DNA of 64,000 nucleotides from Strix aluco (GCF_031877795.1 NC_133931.1:24612264-24676263), one strand, 5' to 3'. Numbered from the stretch's first letter, positions 27,701 through 40,006 are shown. Program-made: numbers and translations. The notes: a model not told the origin generated them from the letters alone.

Positions 27701-30700
27701 TCTGGTGCTGCCTCTGGGTGGGCTGAACAAAAACACCAAGAAGAGCCTTCTCATCCCAGAGGGTGCACAGTGCCCATTTCTTAAATAAAAAACAGTTTGT
27801 CTTTTTGAATACTAAACTATCATTCATAGTATGCTTTGTCTAATAAAACATTCAACAACAGGAAGCCTAAACAAATTAAAACTTCTGCTTCTTTCATCTT
27901 TCATCAACTTATTGGCTAAGTAAAGCAATGGCCCATTTTGGCAGACAAAATTTGTGAATAAAGAAATGGCAAAATTACTCTGACAGGTATTTAAGGATAA
28001 AAGTTGAAGACTCAAAATGAGCTATACCTACCTATCAGACAGACTTAATAAATTTCTGATTAAATTCAGTTTGACAAGAGATTGTACTTAACCTCCTTCA
28101 AAGGAATGTCAGGATGAAACCCCTGGGAATTCATGTACGAAATCTGTTTATATAATAATTACAAAACTGGACAAATTGTATTTTCTGAGCAAATGATGAC
28201 TGCAGTGTCAAAGCCAGTGAGCAGAACCATATGATACTTCATACACACCTAGATGAGCAGCAAAAAAATGTAATACATCCTGCTCTTAAAACAGTTGCTT
28301 GAACACTGCTGCTCTTAGGAAAACTTCACAGTTCTTTTGAGGCATTCAAGCGAAACACCTCCCTGGCAAGCATCACCTAGTTAGTGTGTGCCTACAGACC
28401 CAGGGAAGGACAGCTAAGCCAGGAGAAGATCAAGAACAGTGAATCTGGACTGTCAAGACAGAAAGCAACTTTGACTATGGGACACGTAAAATCTCATTTG
28501 TACCTGGAACTGTAAAACCATTGAAGGTCCAACCAACCCCTCCAAATTCACAGAGTTATAGCTATTTATAATGCAACTCAAAAAAAGGAGGTAAGCTCAG
28601 CTACGCGCGTCAGACCACAGACACCCCCCCCCACCCCGGGCAGCACCCCTGACACCTCTGACAGCTGCCAAGGGGCAGTGGAAAGGGCAGAGGGACCTAG
28701 CCCACGAGGCTGCGTTTCACTCCATCAGTGGACATTCCTCTGTGAACCCGCCCAAGCCCCTTTTCAGTCCATTTACACTCAGCCTCCATAACCAGTGGCA
28801 ATGAGGTCTACAGCCCACTTACCCTGTAAAACACATTCTGGCTAGGTTTAAGCCTGCTGCTAGTGATTTCATCAAGTGACATAGTTCTTATGTAACAAGA
28901 AGCACGAAATATATTTTCCTGTTTACCTTCTCTAGATCTCTATCACACTTTATCATCCAGGCACTCGCTGTCCTAACACGAAGCTGAACATGAAACAGAT
29001 ACCCAATCAGAATAACAGCAAGGAAGTCTTAAACTTAAGCTCCTCTAAGCTGTGACTAAAAAAAAGCAGTGTACACTCAGAGACCAGAGACTTGATCTTT
29101 TCATGTTTTATTTTTTATCCCTTTAGACACTTCTCATGCCTTCACCTTGCTTGGTACCAGGTGGACAGGGAACACTTAAAACCTACAGACAGAAACAAAT
29201 GAGCCATGAAAACTAGCATGTTATACAGAGTTTTCAATTGGTGTCACCAATAAAAGAAACAATTCAAACCCATTATTAGTGGGAATCTCCTGCAGCTTCT
29301 ATAAACATCAGCCCTGTAACTTCCAGCTAGCCCTCTCTTCATCAAGATGTTTTATATAAATTGGATTATAAAATACTGCCATGCAATGCAAGGCCTGCAC
29401 TGCTGGAAACCCTGGAAGCATTCCTCTCCTCTCATCTGAAATGCAAAGAATTCTCTAATATGGAAAAAATAAATCCTCCCAGTAATCTATTCAATACCTT
29501 TAACCCCAAGAAGAATGAACATCATGCGGTAATCTACATTCCTAGGATGCCTTCTAGTTTTGTTTTATTTTAAAATTTATAATTTTTATTTTCCCTGCTG
29601 TAGACAATTTCAGCTGGAGAAACAATGAAAAGCACAGTGAATTTAAATGGACCGTGGCTACAGCATTTTTCCCTTTGCATTCTTTCTTTCCTTTCGGAAA
29701 AGCCTCACATTTTTATGAGTTACACATTAATGGAAGGAAATTAAATATTTTTTTCCCTATTAACACATTTAGAGAAGTTTCTTTCAAATTATCGTCCTCT
29801 TAATAAACTAAATTAGAAAATAACTAATATATCTGGCCAGTAACTGCCCCGTTAATGGAGAACGTTCAGCTGTAATTACAAACTGCACTTTATCATTACC
29901 ATGACAGTAGTTTATGTATTTAGTACATTTCATAACCTATCCTAACATGAATAGGCCTTTAGACACAATTCCTAAAATACTCAGAATAAATTACTTCAGT
30001 TGTTTCCCTGAGCCCTTCAGTGTTCCTGTGCAAATATCTTTCAGTAGAGGATGGAAAGGCAGAGGAATTTGGTACACTGATCAGGTGAACAAGACAGCAG
30101 GTAGAGTATAAAGAGATTTCTGCTGGTATTTTCAGTAGGGCTCCTTGGTTTGAAGATGTATGCTGGCTCTGTAGTGGCACAGCCAACGCTCACCCCGTAC
30201 AACCTGCTATCACCTCTGCAGTCACACACCACAACACTGTGAGACAACAAATGGACAATAAACCCATGCAGAAAACACGGATGCTCCAGCCAGAAGAGCA
30301 GCAACAGATGATACTCATAACTCAAGAAAACAGGAAAGCAATGCAGTAAAATGAAATGCAAACAGCTTTTATCTATCTGAAGAGGCCAATATCTGTTAAC
30401 TGCAGCATTCAGGTCCTTATAAAAGTGTTTCCAAACCTTCCTTGAGGTAGCAAAGAGGTAAGTATGATGAATATGGAAACAAAGTTTTATTTAGCTTCCA
30501 CTGAATAGCAAGGATATTCTTAGGGAGCATCCTACAAATTTATCCCCTGTGACTTGAGCCAGATCAAAGTCACAAGGGTATTGCCGGTGCTGTAAACTGT
30601 GTTTGGTGGATGTACAGATTTTGTAAGAAAAAGGAAGGATGGCGGGGTCAGGTATTGCCAGGTCACTACTATTTTTAAGGGGCGGGGGGGAGCATTGGAT

Positions 30701-31107
30701 TTACAAGGTATTATACAAAAGGACCAACAGCAGGACCTGTCTGTAAATTTAAAAAAAAAAGTCAGCGGAGAGGAACGACGCTCGTAACATTCATTTACAA
30801 GCAGCAGCGGCTCACGAAAACATCATCCACGAGGCGTAGCTCTATCGGCAGCGTGGGCAGAATTCAAAGCCGGGACAACCCCGACGGGCTCCTGGCCCAC
30901 CCGGGACGCCCCCCCCGGGCCGGCACCACCCGCGGGCCAGCGGCGGCTCACGGCAACGCGGCTTCCCACCCCCGGCACGTTCGGCCGGCGCCCCCCGCCC
31001 GGCGCGGCCCGGCCCTGCTCACCCCGCGGCGGCGGCCCGGCGGCGGCGGCGGCGGCGGCGGGCGGCGGCTCCTGGGGGCGGCTGCGGGCGCTGCTGGAGC
31101 AGCCCAT
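24709..31107 (-). CDS. ERICH5: ERICH5, glutamate-rich protein 5
   Basis: ERICH5 (human C8orf47) is a low-complexity acidic protein of unknown function. Three minus-strand exons: 31023-31107, 26872-27282 and 24709-24869. All have GT donors and AG acceptors with compatible phases (each intron in phase 1), giving 657 nt, about 218 aa. The N-terminus MGCSSSAR is a strong N-myristoylation and palmitoylation motif, suggesting membrane attachment; an Ala run follows. Exon 2 is rich in Glu, Pro and Ser. Exon 3 has the family C-terminal acidic block around [12 protein letters not shown] and [11 protein letters not shown] and ends RVIV. The human protein is about 370 aa, so this copy is short. The exon 2 acceptor is ambiguous by 9 nt: 27291 is an alternative, in frame. 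Confidence 0.88.
27292..31022 (-). other. ERICH5 intron 1
   Basis: Mostly AT-rich intron; the part near exon 1 is CpG-rich. No gene or repeat that I can support, apart from a C-rich run near 28622. Confidence 0.5.
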
Positions 31108-31560
31108 GGCCGGGCGCGGCGCGGACACCGGCGGTGCAGCCTCCTCCCGAGTGCCCGGCCCGGGCGGGGTGAGGAGGGGCTGGAGGTGCCGCCGTGCAGC
31201 GCCCAGCGACGGCGCCGGGGGGGCCGCAGGGGCGGCCCTGGCGATGGTGCCTTAAAACACTTCCCCCCGCCCCCCCCTCCCCCGGCCGGCGGGGCGTCCC
31301 TGCTCACTCCGGGCCACCCGCCGTGTTCATCCCGCCCTTGAGGCTTTTTTCTGTGTTCCGTGCGGGTGCCGCAAGGTCTGTGGCAGCAGCCGAGAAGGGG
31401 ACTGCAGGCCTGTGGGGCAGCAGCTGGACACCCGGGAATTTAATCCTGGGTGCGTGTACGTGTAGGTAAAAGTCGCTAGCAAGCTTCGGGGCAGGCTGGC
31501 GACGAGCAGAGGGCGAGCCGTGCAGCCGGTAAGGGGGTCCAGGGTCTGGGCGGGGCTATT
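30840..31560 (-). promoter_or_regulatory. ERICH5: ERICH5 CpG-island promoter and 5' end
   Basis: Dense CpG and GC-box-like sequence surrounds the ERICH5 first exon, with no evident TATA box. Long open frames on both strands here (30853-31341 plus, 30948-31307 minus) follow from base composition. Confidence 0.7.
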
Positions 31561-34500
31561 AGGCGGACTTGGATGCCACGCAGATGTTTGAGGGTCCATG
31601 AATGTGGTTGTGCTTGTGAACCTGAGACTGTGGGGGTTCTGTGGGGAACCCCAGTCCGGAGAGGAGCAGCAGGACGGGGCTGTCTGCACGGACGGTGTAT
31701 GTGAGATGTGCTGCTACATGCAGCGCTGTGCCTTGGCATCCCGGGGGGGTGTGTGCCTGCACGCACAGAGGGGGCTCAGCCTCGCTACGGGCCCTCCCTG
31801 CAAACGGGAACGGCACTGGATGCACCCGTGGGGCTGGGATGGGGAGACCTCGGGACTCTGCGGCTGGGAGCAAGGAGTAATCCCTGAGTTGCAGGGTCCC
31901 CTGGATTCAGCAGCCACCTGTAACACCCTTACCATCAGCCTTAAAGGTAAAATAAAGATAATATTATTTTTATATTTGCATATAGGCAAATCAGTAGATG
32001 TCCAGGGAAGTCCAGGTGGTTTAGAAACTTTCCAGAGAGTAAGAATTAAGAATGTTTGACATATATTTGCTTGCATAAACAGGGCCAGTGTATTTTATTT
32101 ATTGCACCAAAGACATGTTTCATTATGTCCTTCAAATTGAGTTATCACCCATTCTTCTAAATAAACGTTTTTTATCCATCCAGAAATGTGTCCAGACAAA
32201 TCATATTGTCTTTGGAGGTTTGTCCAGGGTTTGTTGATGTCCTGCAGTCAAGGTGGAGCAGTAGCAGTAACTCCAGCGGGGCTGCAGGACATATGGAAAT
32301 CCTGGACATGTGGTATACCCTATGGTATGTGTACTGTATCTGCAGGACAAGTGTCAAGCTGTGGCACACCTGGGAAAGACTGATACAGACACGGTACGTA
32401 CTGTATGGATATAAGGTGTACCCGGTCAGACTCACGGCATGTGCAATGCACACTGAGTGCACCTCTGTCACTCCAGGAAATCACCTGGCAAACATATGAG
32501 GAGCAACACAGGAGGGAAGACACCATGTAAGCCTAAACACGTTAACTTCTGCTTCCTCAGCTTGAGTTCATTTTTAGGACACTTTTTGAAAAAATAGAAA
32601 AAACTATAGGCTGTATAGATTTCTCTGTGGCTATATAGAAGATTTCTACCAGACACTAGACAGTGAAATGCTGGTAACTACCATTAGCAAAGCATGCTGC
32701 CGTGAGCACAAAAGCAGGAGTGCAACGAAGGGCTTAGCAACTTCAAAGTTAATTTCAGAAATATTTAACGTTCACGCAGCCGGTGTGAAATCCTGACAGC
32801 GCTGTGGTGGGAGCTAGGCTGGTTCCCTACACAGCACCTGTGAGTTCCCTGTACAGCACAAATGCGGGTGCCTCAGTGTCAGAGGTGGACGTCTGTGTGA
32901 AGACACCCAGGCACCCACCTATTGCCTACCAACTGGGACAGGCTCTGCTGCCACAGATAGCAAAGTAGAAGCATCTGTGCTTGCAAAGGAGTCCCGACAG
33001 CTGACGAAGCTGCCTGCAGACAGCACCTATGCAAGGGAGGGATGGCAAATGTATCTGATATCCCACCTTTCTTCTAAGATGTTCTTTCAGAGAACAAGGG
33101 AGGGAGGCTGGGCCACCAGGACAGACCCATTGAGCACCGGGCACTGAGGAAAATAAAAAAGAAAAAGCTACATTCAGTTCCATCTCTTGCCTGCGGAGCT
33201 TTGTACCTGCTTCCCTCCATATCCTAACCAAAGGGTAAGTTGTGCAGAGTGCAGCTACCATCCATCTCACTGAAGCAGTGGAGAAAGGAATTCAAGATTT
33301 AGGAGGCCCGAGAGAGGGAACATGTGTGGGCACGTATCAGCAGCCAAGGGCGCTCATGGGGAAGGTCAGGGCTGCTCTGTACTTCGTGTTCTTTAAACAG
33401 GCCTTGGATAAGGTACAGGAATAGGAATGAGAACTCAAGGACCATTTGGCAAGTGATGCCCGGAATCACTAAATAATTTCATGGTCTCCTTCCCTCCTCC
33501 CATGGGTAAAGGACAAGTTGCATCTTTTCAGCAGAAAGACTGAACACAACAGAGCTGGTAGCTGGACATGGTAGGACAAGGCTGCCCCTTGGTGTATCAG
33601 CTGTATTGCCATGGGTCAGGCTTGGGCAATGTGTGCCCGCTCCAGATCATTTGGCACAAACACATTCCCTCGGGGTAACATGCTGCCCCGCAGCTGCCTC
33701 TGTGCCACTGGCCTGCCTTGCTGGGAGCACCAAGATGATCACCCCTCCACCAAAAGTGGCAACTCCCTGGGTTTACCTTGGGGGCAGGTTACACATGCTG
33801 ATGTAGATCAGGAGTTCACTGTGCAAACGTGAACTAGTGCATGCTCCCTTCTTCAAGCTTCTGTATGTCCAAGCAAACATGGCTGAGGCCAAGACAGGGC
33901 TGGGGCTGATGCCAGTTAGGCTTGACCTTTTTATTTCTGCTTTCTAGATAGTGCGTATCACTGTGTTACCATGCTCACCTATTGGCCAGGGTAAGTGGCA
34001 GTGATGTGCACTTTCCAGTGATGCAGGGTGAGGTGTTTTGGAAGTAGGAGTCTCAGGGTTGGAGAAGTGTGATATAAGTGTGAGACTGAAAATGAGATGA
34101 GGTTCCTGGGTGTGTGACAAGCGGCGGGAGTAGGCAGGGGCAGGGAGCAAGAGGGTACGGGAGCAAGGGCTATGGCAGCAGCAGCACTCACAAGCTATGC
34201 CCTGTGCTTGTACAAAGTCCCCAAAAAATGACTGCAAGTGATCCAGCAGCTGCAGAATGATGTTGGCAGATGAAAATCCTTGGTAGCCTTCCCATCCCTT
34301 CCCCTGGCCAGGGCCCCTCTCCACCGACTCTGTGGCTTCTCTAATCTGAACCACTGTGGTGCTGCCCCAAATGAAGGCAGTACGAAAGTAGTTTAACAAC
34401 AAACTAATCAATCATTCTGAATTAGTTATTTTTACAAAGGAAAACTATTTTATTCTGGAATATAAATTGGGAAATTAAAATAAAATGTAAACTGTGAGTG

Positions 34501-37500
34501 TTCAGGGTTAGCTGTATCACCAGAGGTAGAGCAACAAATACCTATGTCCTCTTACACACAAGCAGAAACACACTTCCAAAAGCAAGCTTTGTAAAGATTT
34601 CTCCAAGGTCGTGGCAATTTTTAAGTTTCCCAGGCTATTACTACATGATCAAGCTTGTTTCACTCATTCCAGAGCTCACTGGCTGTTAATAATTTTGAAT
34701 ATTTTAGATATGATTCGTACTGCAGCTATTAAATTTATATCTACTTTCTGATAGACCCAAATCCTGGGACTTTCTAAATCACAGCGGACTTTTCAGAACA
34801 TTATATTAATCATGAGTTTTGTTTTTTAAACTGTGACTCCTTTTCTCAACTCTTTGACTATTTTGTACAGAAACACCAGTACTGACCAAGCAGTAAAATA
34901 TTCTAAATTGTTTATTGTGGCAGATAATTCAGGTCAAATGCAAATTTGTGTAGCTCCCCTGAAGGCTGCTCTGTGATTTATGAACTGCAGAGAACTGCCT
35001 TCTGAAACCACTATTTTTGTTTTGCCTGGGATGGCAATGACCTTGAAACTTAGCTCCTAGGACATACCTTGTAATTTCCTAGAAAGGAGGGAATCTGAAG
35101 ATCTTACCAGACTAATTACTATCTTTAGAAATCTGCACCTGTGGATTTCTGCACAATCTGGCCCTTAGAAGATGCAAGTATCTTGTTGTACTGGCACTAT
35201 ATTTAAGCTGGCAACACATACAGGTCTACAAATATATGTATTTATATATATATTTATTTTTATATATGTGCATATACACATACTTCTTAGCATCCTTTTA
35301 CTGGCTGAAGATATATCCAAGGTGTGCAGATATCCAGGAATTCACAATAAAGATTTTCCCTGTTCCTTAATGAGATAACCTTTCTGTGTTTGGCCCATTT
35401 TCCTCTACAGCTTCCTTCCTTCCTTCCTTCCTTCCTTCCTTCCTTCCTTCCTTCCTTCCTTCCTTCCTTCCTTCCTTCCTTCCTTCCTTCCTTCCTTCCT
35501 TCCTTCCTTCCTTCCTTCCTTCCTTCCTTCCTTCCTTCCTTCCTCCCTTCCTCCCTTCCTCCCTTCCTCCCTTCCTTCCTCCCTTCCTTCCCTTCCTTCC
35601 TTCCCTTCCTTCCCTTCCTTCCCTTCTCATCATAAAGGGTGGCCAAGGAGAGGTTTGCATCCACGTCTAGTGGACCTGTGCACTACTGGGATTCCAAATT
35701 CTCAGTGATCTGAAACAAAGAGCTGCATTTGTCTGCCTGACAATACAGGGGATAGTTTGGTGCATGACTGTGTGAAAATTGGATTAACATGTTTGCATTT
35801 GCTGTAAATACGATGATTATCAGAAAATACAGTCTGCCACTTTTAATAGCCCTGACAAGTGTAAAAGGAGAAAACAATGGCTGCAGGTGTTCAGACAACA
35901 TTTTTGTGTAATTGTGCAGAGATTTTGATGGGACTAAAAACGTAGGAAAGAACAGGACTGTATTTTTGCATATTTTCATCCTACCAAAATAGTATACTTT
36001 GGTCATATTGGTAAAATAAAGATGTGGCTTTTCAAAAGATGAGTCTTCTTGCTTGAATTGAATCTTGTCTTTCAGGGTTAGCGTGTGACCTCTGGCACCT
36101 GAAGGATAGCTGAAGATACACTGCCTCTGCCTTGCAGTGGCTCTAGCAGAGGTTGCAACTTGAAAGTGCCCCCCAATCACAGCACACGTTTCCTGGTTCT
36201 TTGCTGGTAATGGGTCAGTACCTGTTGTTGTCTCAGGCACCCAGCAGCTCTGACAAGGAGCAAGTCCTGAGCTCTACCCTTTGCCTGATGATGCTCAGGG
36301 AAGGGGGGTAAGCAGGGGTTCAGCTTCAGACGTTCCTCTGCGCCCCTGGCTGTCAGGGTGATTCCCACTTTCTCTCAGGGTCAGTGGTGCTGCTGCTTCA
36401 GCTTGATGAGGATCTCAGAAGTTCAGAAAATTTAACAGTGATCCATCCCAGGCTGTGCCACAGGGTGTCCATGTAGCCCTCGTTTTTTAGACTTCAGTAC
36501 TAATTTTTCTTTCTTCTTTTCTCTTCTCTTCTTTCCAACCTTTTCTCTCAGTTAACTATACACCATCCACAGCAGCACACAGAATTAGCACACCTACCTT
36601 TTTTCTTAGTGCCTCATTTTACTGTGATTGGACTACATGTCATTTTTCGAATCGCAGTGAGACCATCCTGTTAACAAGCTGATGGTATTATTACCATTGC
36701 ATTTGAGGGAGCAATGTTTGGGGTTCCATAACGTGGAGAAAAAGTTGCTTTGGGATTTCTCTGCGGAAACATGTGTGCCTGTGCTGCACAGATGGGCCCA
36801 CATCTGCAGTATGCCTAGTGCTTATTCCTTGCAGCTGAACTGCTGCAAGAGACCCACTGGTGATCCCAGCCAGCCCCAATATGTGAAGGAGAACACATGA
36901 ACTTGCTTGTCTGTCCTCAAGTATGAGTATAGGCAGCCATCATGGCTTGCACTGTTGTTTGCTGGCATGCTGGCATTGGTGTCAGTGCTGCCGTGGAGCT
37001 CCTTGCCTTATCCTTTTGCCTCCCCCTCCCTGGCTGCACATTTCCACCCCCCGCAGAACTTCACACTGGTTGTGTCAGTACTGCTGTGGGACACGTTACC
37101 AAATGAAGCACTGACTTGACTTAAAAAGAACTCTGGAAAAAAAAAAAGATCAGGGCAGGAATTCCTTCAGCTGCCATCTCTACTGAAGTTGATGTATCAT
37201 GAAGTTATGGCCTCAACTAAAGGCTGTTACTGTTACTGCAGTCATGACTCAGGAATCTGTAATTTCATGTCCAGACTCAAAGAAAATAAGGCTTATTTAC
37301 TATCTTAGATATTTTCCATTTCTAGATCACTTAGAATTTCTCAGATACACTGAGTTGGTTTCACTTTTCTCCAGGTCCAAAATGATGAAGTTGCTCTCCA
37401 ATTTTTGGGATGCTCCACCAGTAACTTTTCCCACAGTGCTCTTACTCTCCTGATTCATACCTCTAACTGGTGCTTTCTTCCATAACCTTATCAGCATTTT

Positions 37501-37721
37501 GGGGGGGATGAGGGTGGTGAGAGACTTCCTTCAAGGTCACTGCTCTCCAGATTTGGATTAAATTATCTCCCTCTCCATTGGAAACTCTGCCCCTGCCCTC
37601 TCACTAAGCAAGAGCAGAGTAAGGGCCAGGGTGGGAGAAGCAGTAAGGGAGGAGGAGTGACCCTGCTTCTCCCACGTACTCTCCATTCCCTGCATGCTCA
37701 TCTTCACTGCCAAAGTGAGCA
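31561..37721. other. Intergenic region upstream of ERICH5
   Basis: Unique-looking intergenic DNA between the ERICH5 promoter and the provirus. Apart from the tetranucleotide tract at 35411-35627 and an AT-rich tract near 35221-35280, I see nothing that can be supported. The 185-codon minus-strand frame at 35683-36240 has no recognisable domain. Confidence 0.5.
35411..35627. repeat. (CTTC)n microsatellite
   Basis: About 215 bp of uninterrupted, then slightly interrupted, CTTC/TTCC tetranucleotide repeat; the right third contains CCCTTCCT variants. The strand is pure polypyrimidine/polypurine. Reading frames in it encode only repetitive peptide and are not genes. Confidence 0.97.
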
Positions 37722-37727
37722 CCAGCC

Positions 37728-38062
37728 TGTGGAGCAGTTTGCTAACAACTGGCTACGTGAGAAAGGGCACAGCACCGAGGAACTGCTGACAACGGCGACG
37801 TGATGGGAGAATACCGAAAAGTATCAAAGAAGAACAAAGAACAGAAGCAGGACTATGTAGAAGGCCTTGCAGAAATCATAAAGGGAGAGATTGGTATTTA
37901 ACCTTAGCAACCAATGTATCTAACCTTAGCAACCTATAAGGAGCTCGCTTTTTGCAATATGTATGAACTAATTATTGTGGATATAAAAGAAGTGTGAGTA
38001 CTAATAAAGTGGAGCCTTTGTGCATTAAATGATGGCTGGGCTCCCACTGCGTTCTTTCAACA
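37728..38062 (+). repeat. 5' LTR
   Basis: 335 bp, TG...CA ends. It contains a TATA-like ATATAAAAG at 37981-37989, AATAAA at 38003-38008 and a 13-bp direct repeat AACCTTAGCAACC at 37900-37912 and 37922-37934, a possible U3 enhancer pair. The first 76 bp duplicate the env tail coding sequence. Confidence 0.96.
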
Positions 38063-38064
38063 AA

Positions 38065-38082
38065 TGGTGACCCCGACGTGAT
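38065..38082 (+). other. Primer binding site, tRNA-Trp type
   Basis: TGGTGACCCCGACGTGAT begins 2 nt after the LTR. It is complementary to the 3' end of tRNA-Trp, the primer used by avian leukosis and sarcoma viruses. Confidence 0.9.
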
Positions 38083-38133
38083 CCGTGCCAAAGGACGTGA
38101 TCTGCTAACGACGTGATACGTGCCAAAGGACGT
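38075..38133 (+). repeat. 24-bp leader duplication overlapping the primer site
   Basis: Two copies, 38075-38098 and 38110-38133, match at 23 of 24 positions. The first copy begins inside the primer binding site and shares its last 8 nt (GACGTGAT). Possibly a trace of aberrant reverse transcription, or a leader RNA structure. Confidence 0.75.
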
Positions 38134-38299
38134 ATAGGGCACCACGAAGGATAAAGACCAGAGAAGGTTGTTCAGGTCCTTAAGCAGCGAGGACGGCGAA
38201 AGGCGGCTGAAATAAGAGAAAAGGCCCGCGCCCTGGGTGTCATAAGAGGTGAACCCTGCTGATACGTGCTGCCGAGACCTGGAAAGGCTGCAACGGAAA

Positions 38300-38312
38300 A
38301 ATTCAGGTATGG
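38300..38312 (+). promoter_or_regulatory. Candidate 5' splice donor at the gag start
   Basis: CAG/GTATGG places a donor after 38306, with the gag ATG (38309-38311) inside the donor sequence. Spliced env or accessory mRNAs would then lose the gag start codon. Inferred from sequence alone. Confidence 0.4.
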
Positions 38313-40006
38313 ACAGGCAAGCAGCATATGATTTATTTGCATCCTGGCTGACACAACGCCGGGTTGAGGGAATAGATGTAAAAAAGGATCTTCAGGGGCT
38401 TTTAGCTTATGGGGTAGAGCAAGGTTGTTTTATTAATCCACATACAGTTCATGAGTTATCGGAATGGCGAAAATTTGGAGATAAGTTATGGGAATTAACA
38501 TTGAATGATGATAAGACAGCAAAAAAGTTGGGAAAATTATGGAGGATGGTTCATAATGAATTGCTAAGATATCAGGCGGAAAAAAGAGCTGCACAGGGCG
38601 CAGTTGCGGCAAAAGAGAAAAACACCAGATATGGGGAGGAGGAAACTAGGTGGCCATTACCGCCTACGTTTCGTGAGCTTGTTTTACCACCTTTACGTTC
38701 CGAAGAGACGGGACAGGAAAGCTCAGAACGAGTTCTCCCTACCGCTCCCCCCGCTTCTGCCCTGGGTAGCCCTGACGCGTCCAGCCACACTGTGACGCCG
38801 GAAAGCGAGAATTCTACTCCTGGCTCAGAAGATGGGCTGGGGATAGAGATCGCTAAAGAAAGGTGTCGGGCTTGGAATGCATTGGCACGAGAGGGGTTAG
38901 AAAAAGGGGATGAGGAGATGACTCAGATGGCGACAGCAATGGCTTTTCCAGTTCAGTTTCAGCCGAACCCAGCTGGTGGAATAAATGCTACTGTTACGGC
39001 ATTAGATTGGAAGCTTTTATCACAATTGCGCTCTACAGTGAGTTCTTATGGTGTTACTGGTGAACCGACTCGTCAAATGTTAGATTATCTCTGGAGCACT
39101 CAACTTCTTTTGCCTGCAGATTGTCGGGGTATAGCAAAGTTAATTTTCTCTCCTAGTCAGTGGTTGTTGTTTAATGCGCATTGGCAAGCGAGAGTGTTAG
39201 AATCGATAGCGGTACAGCGGCAAGCAGGAGATCCATTACAAGGGATTACAATGGATGAATTAATGGGGTTAGGACCTTATGCTAGAGTAGAAGCTCAAGC
39301 ATTGCTCGGTCCGGATAAAGTGAGAGAGGCAATGAGGTTAGTGAGAGAAGCTATAGAGCAAGTGAAAGAGCCAGGCGGAGTTCCAATGTATATGGGAATT
39401 AAGCAAGGGAGAGAAGAAACTTTGGGCAGTTTTGTAGATAAGTTGGTAAATGCAATTGAAAGAGCAAGAGTACCTCTCTACATGCAGGGTGCTCTCTTAA
39501 AACAATGTATTTTGCAAAATGGCAATCCTGCTACAAAGAGTTTATTGAATACATTAGGAGCAAATTGGACTGTAGAGGAGGCACTTGAAAAGGCGTCATC
39601 GATACCCACTGGACCTCAGGCTTTTCTTGTAGAGGCAATAAAGAAACTAGGGGAAGGAATGAAAGAACAGGCTCAGGCTACTCAAAGTCAGGTTATGGCA
39701 GCCCTTGCGCCTCTCCAGACTTCAGCAGCAGCAGCAGTTAAAGTGCAAACACCTCAAAAGGGGCAGCTGCGGTGTTACCGATGCGGAACTCCAGGGCATG
39801 TACGAAAGAGTTGTACAGCCAGAAATGTATGGTGTCAAACTTGTCGATCCAACTCCCATAATGAGAGGGCTTGCCGCAGACGGTCGGGAAACTCCACACG
39901 GAGCGCGTTCGCCGGCCGCCGCGCAACGACGAAAATTGCAGCCGCAGCGCAGTCCTTCAACCCGCCACCCGGGGAAGTCTCGGGTTGGACCTGGCAGCAG
40001 CAGTAG
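38309..40006 (+). CDS. gag: Retroviral Gag polyprotein (provirus)
   Basis: Structural polyprotein of 565 aa for matrix, capsid and nucleocapsid, uninterrupted. The frame is open from a GTG at 38249, but the first ATG is at 38309. The start MDRQ lacks the Gly2 needed for myristoylation. A PTAP late-domain motif lies at residues 144-147. Capsid appears to begin near the PVQFQPNPAGG segment. A major-homology-like segment around IKQGREETLGSFVDKL follows. Nucleocapsid has two CCHC zinc knuckles: C489, C492, H497, C502 and C509, C512, H517, C522. Pro overlaps it in the -1 frame. Confidence 0.93.
   Translation: MDRQAAYDLFASWLTQRRVEGIDVKKDLQGLLAYGVEQGCFINPHTVHELSEWRKFGDKLWELTLNDDKTAKKLGKLWRMVHNELLRYQAEKRAAQGAVAAKEKNTRYGEEETRWPLPPTFRELVLPPLRSEETGQESSERVLPTAPPASALGSPDASSHTVTPESENSTPGSEDGLGIEIAKERCRAWNALAREGLEKGDEEMTQMATAMAFPVQFQPNPAGGINATVTALDWKLLSQLRSTVSSYGVTGEPTRQMLDYLWSTQLLLPADCRGIAKLIFSPSQWLLFNAHWQARVLESIAVQRQAGDPLQGITMDELMGLGPYARVEAQALLGPDKVREAMRLVREAIEQVKEPGGVPMYMGIKQGREETLGSFVDKLVNAIERARVPLYMQGALLKQCILQNGNPATKSLLNTLGANWTVEEALEKASSIPTGPQAFLVEAIKKLGEGMKEQAQATQSQVMAALAPLQTSAAAAVKVQTPQKGQLRCYRCGTPGHVRKSCTARNVWCQTCRSNSHNERACRRRSGNSTRSAFAGRRATTKIAAAAQSFNPPPGEVSGWTWQQQ
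39886..39892 (+). promoter_or_regulatory. gag-pro -1 ribosomal frameshift site
   Basis: GGGAAAC lies in the gag frame as G_GGA_AAC, a canonical slippery heptamer of the type used by type D betaretroviruses. After the slip, reading continues in the pro frame from 39892 without a stop. A GC-rich stretch follows and may form the stimulatory structure. Confidence 0.85.

Noticed and set aside
30853-31341. 162-codon plus-strand frame opposite ERICH5 exon 1
   Set aside because: GC-rich composition artefact antisense to a supported exon.
35287-35664. Repetitive frames encoding Lys/Glu/Gly/Arg or Phe/Leu/Pro/Ser repeats
   Set aside because: Produced by the tetranucleotide microsatellite.
35683-36240. 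185-codon minus-strand frame upstream of the provirus
   Set aside because: No recognisable domain, exon structure or composition to support a gene.
38249-38308. N-terminal extension of gag from a GTG codon
   Set aside because: No ATG in the extension; the first ATG at 38309 is preferred for a eukaryotic retrovirus.
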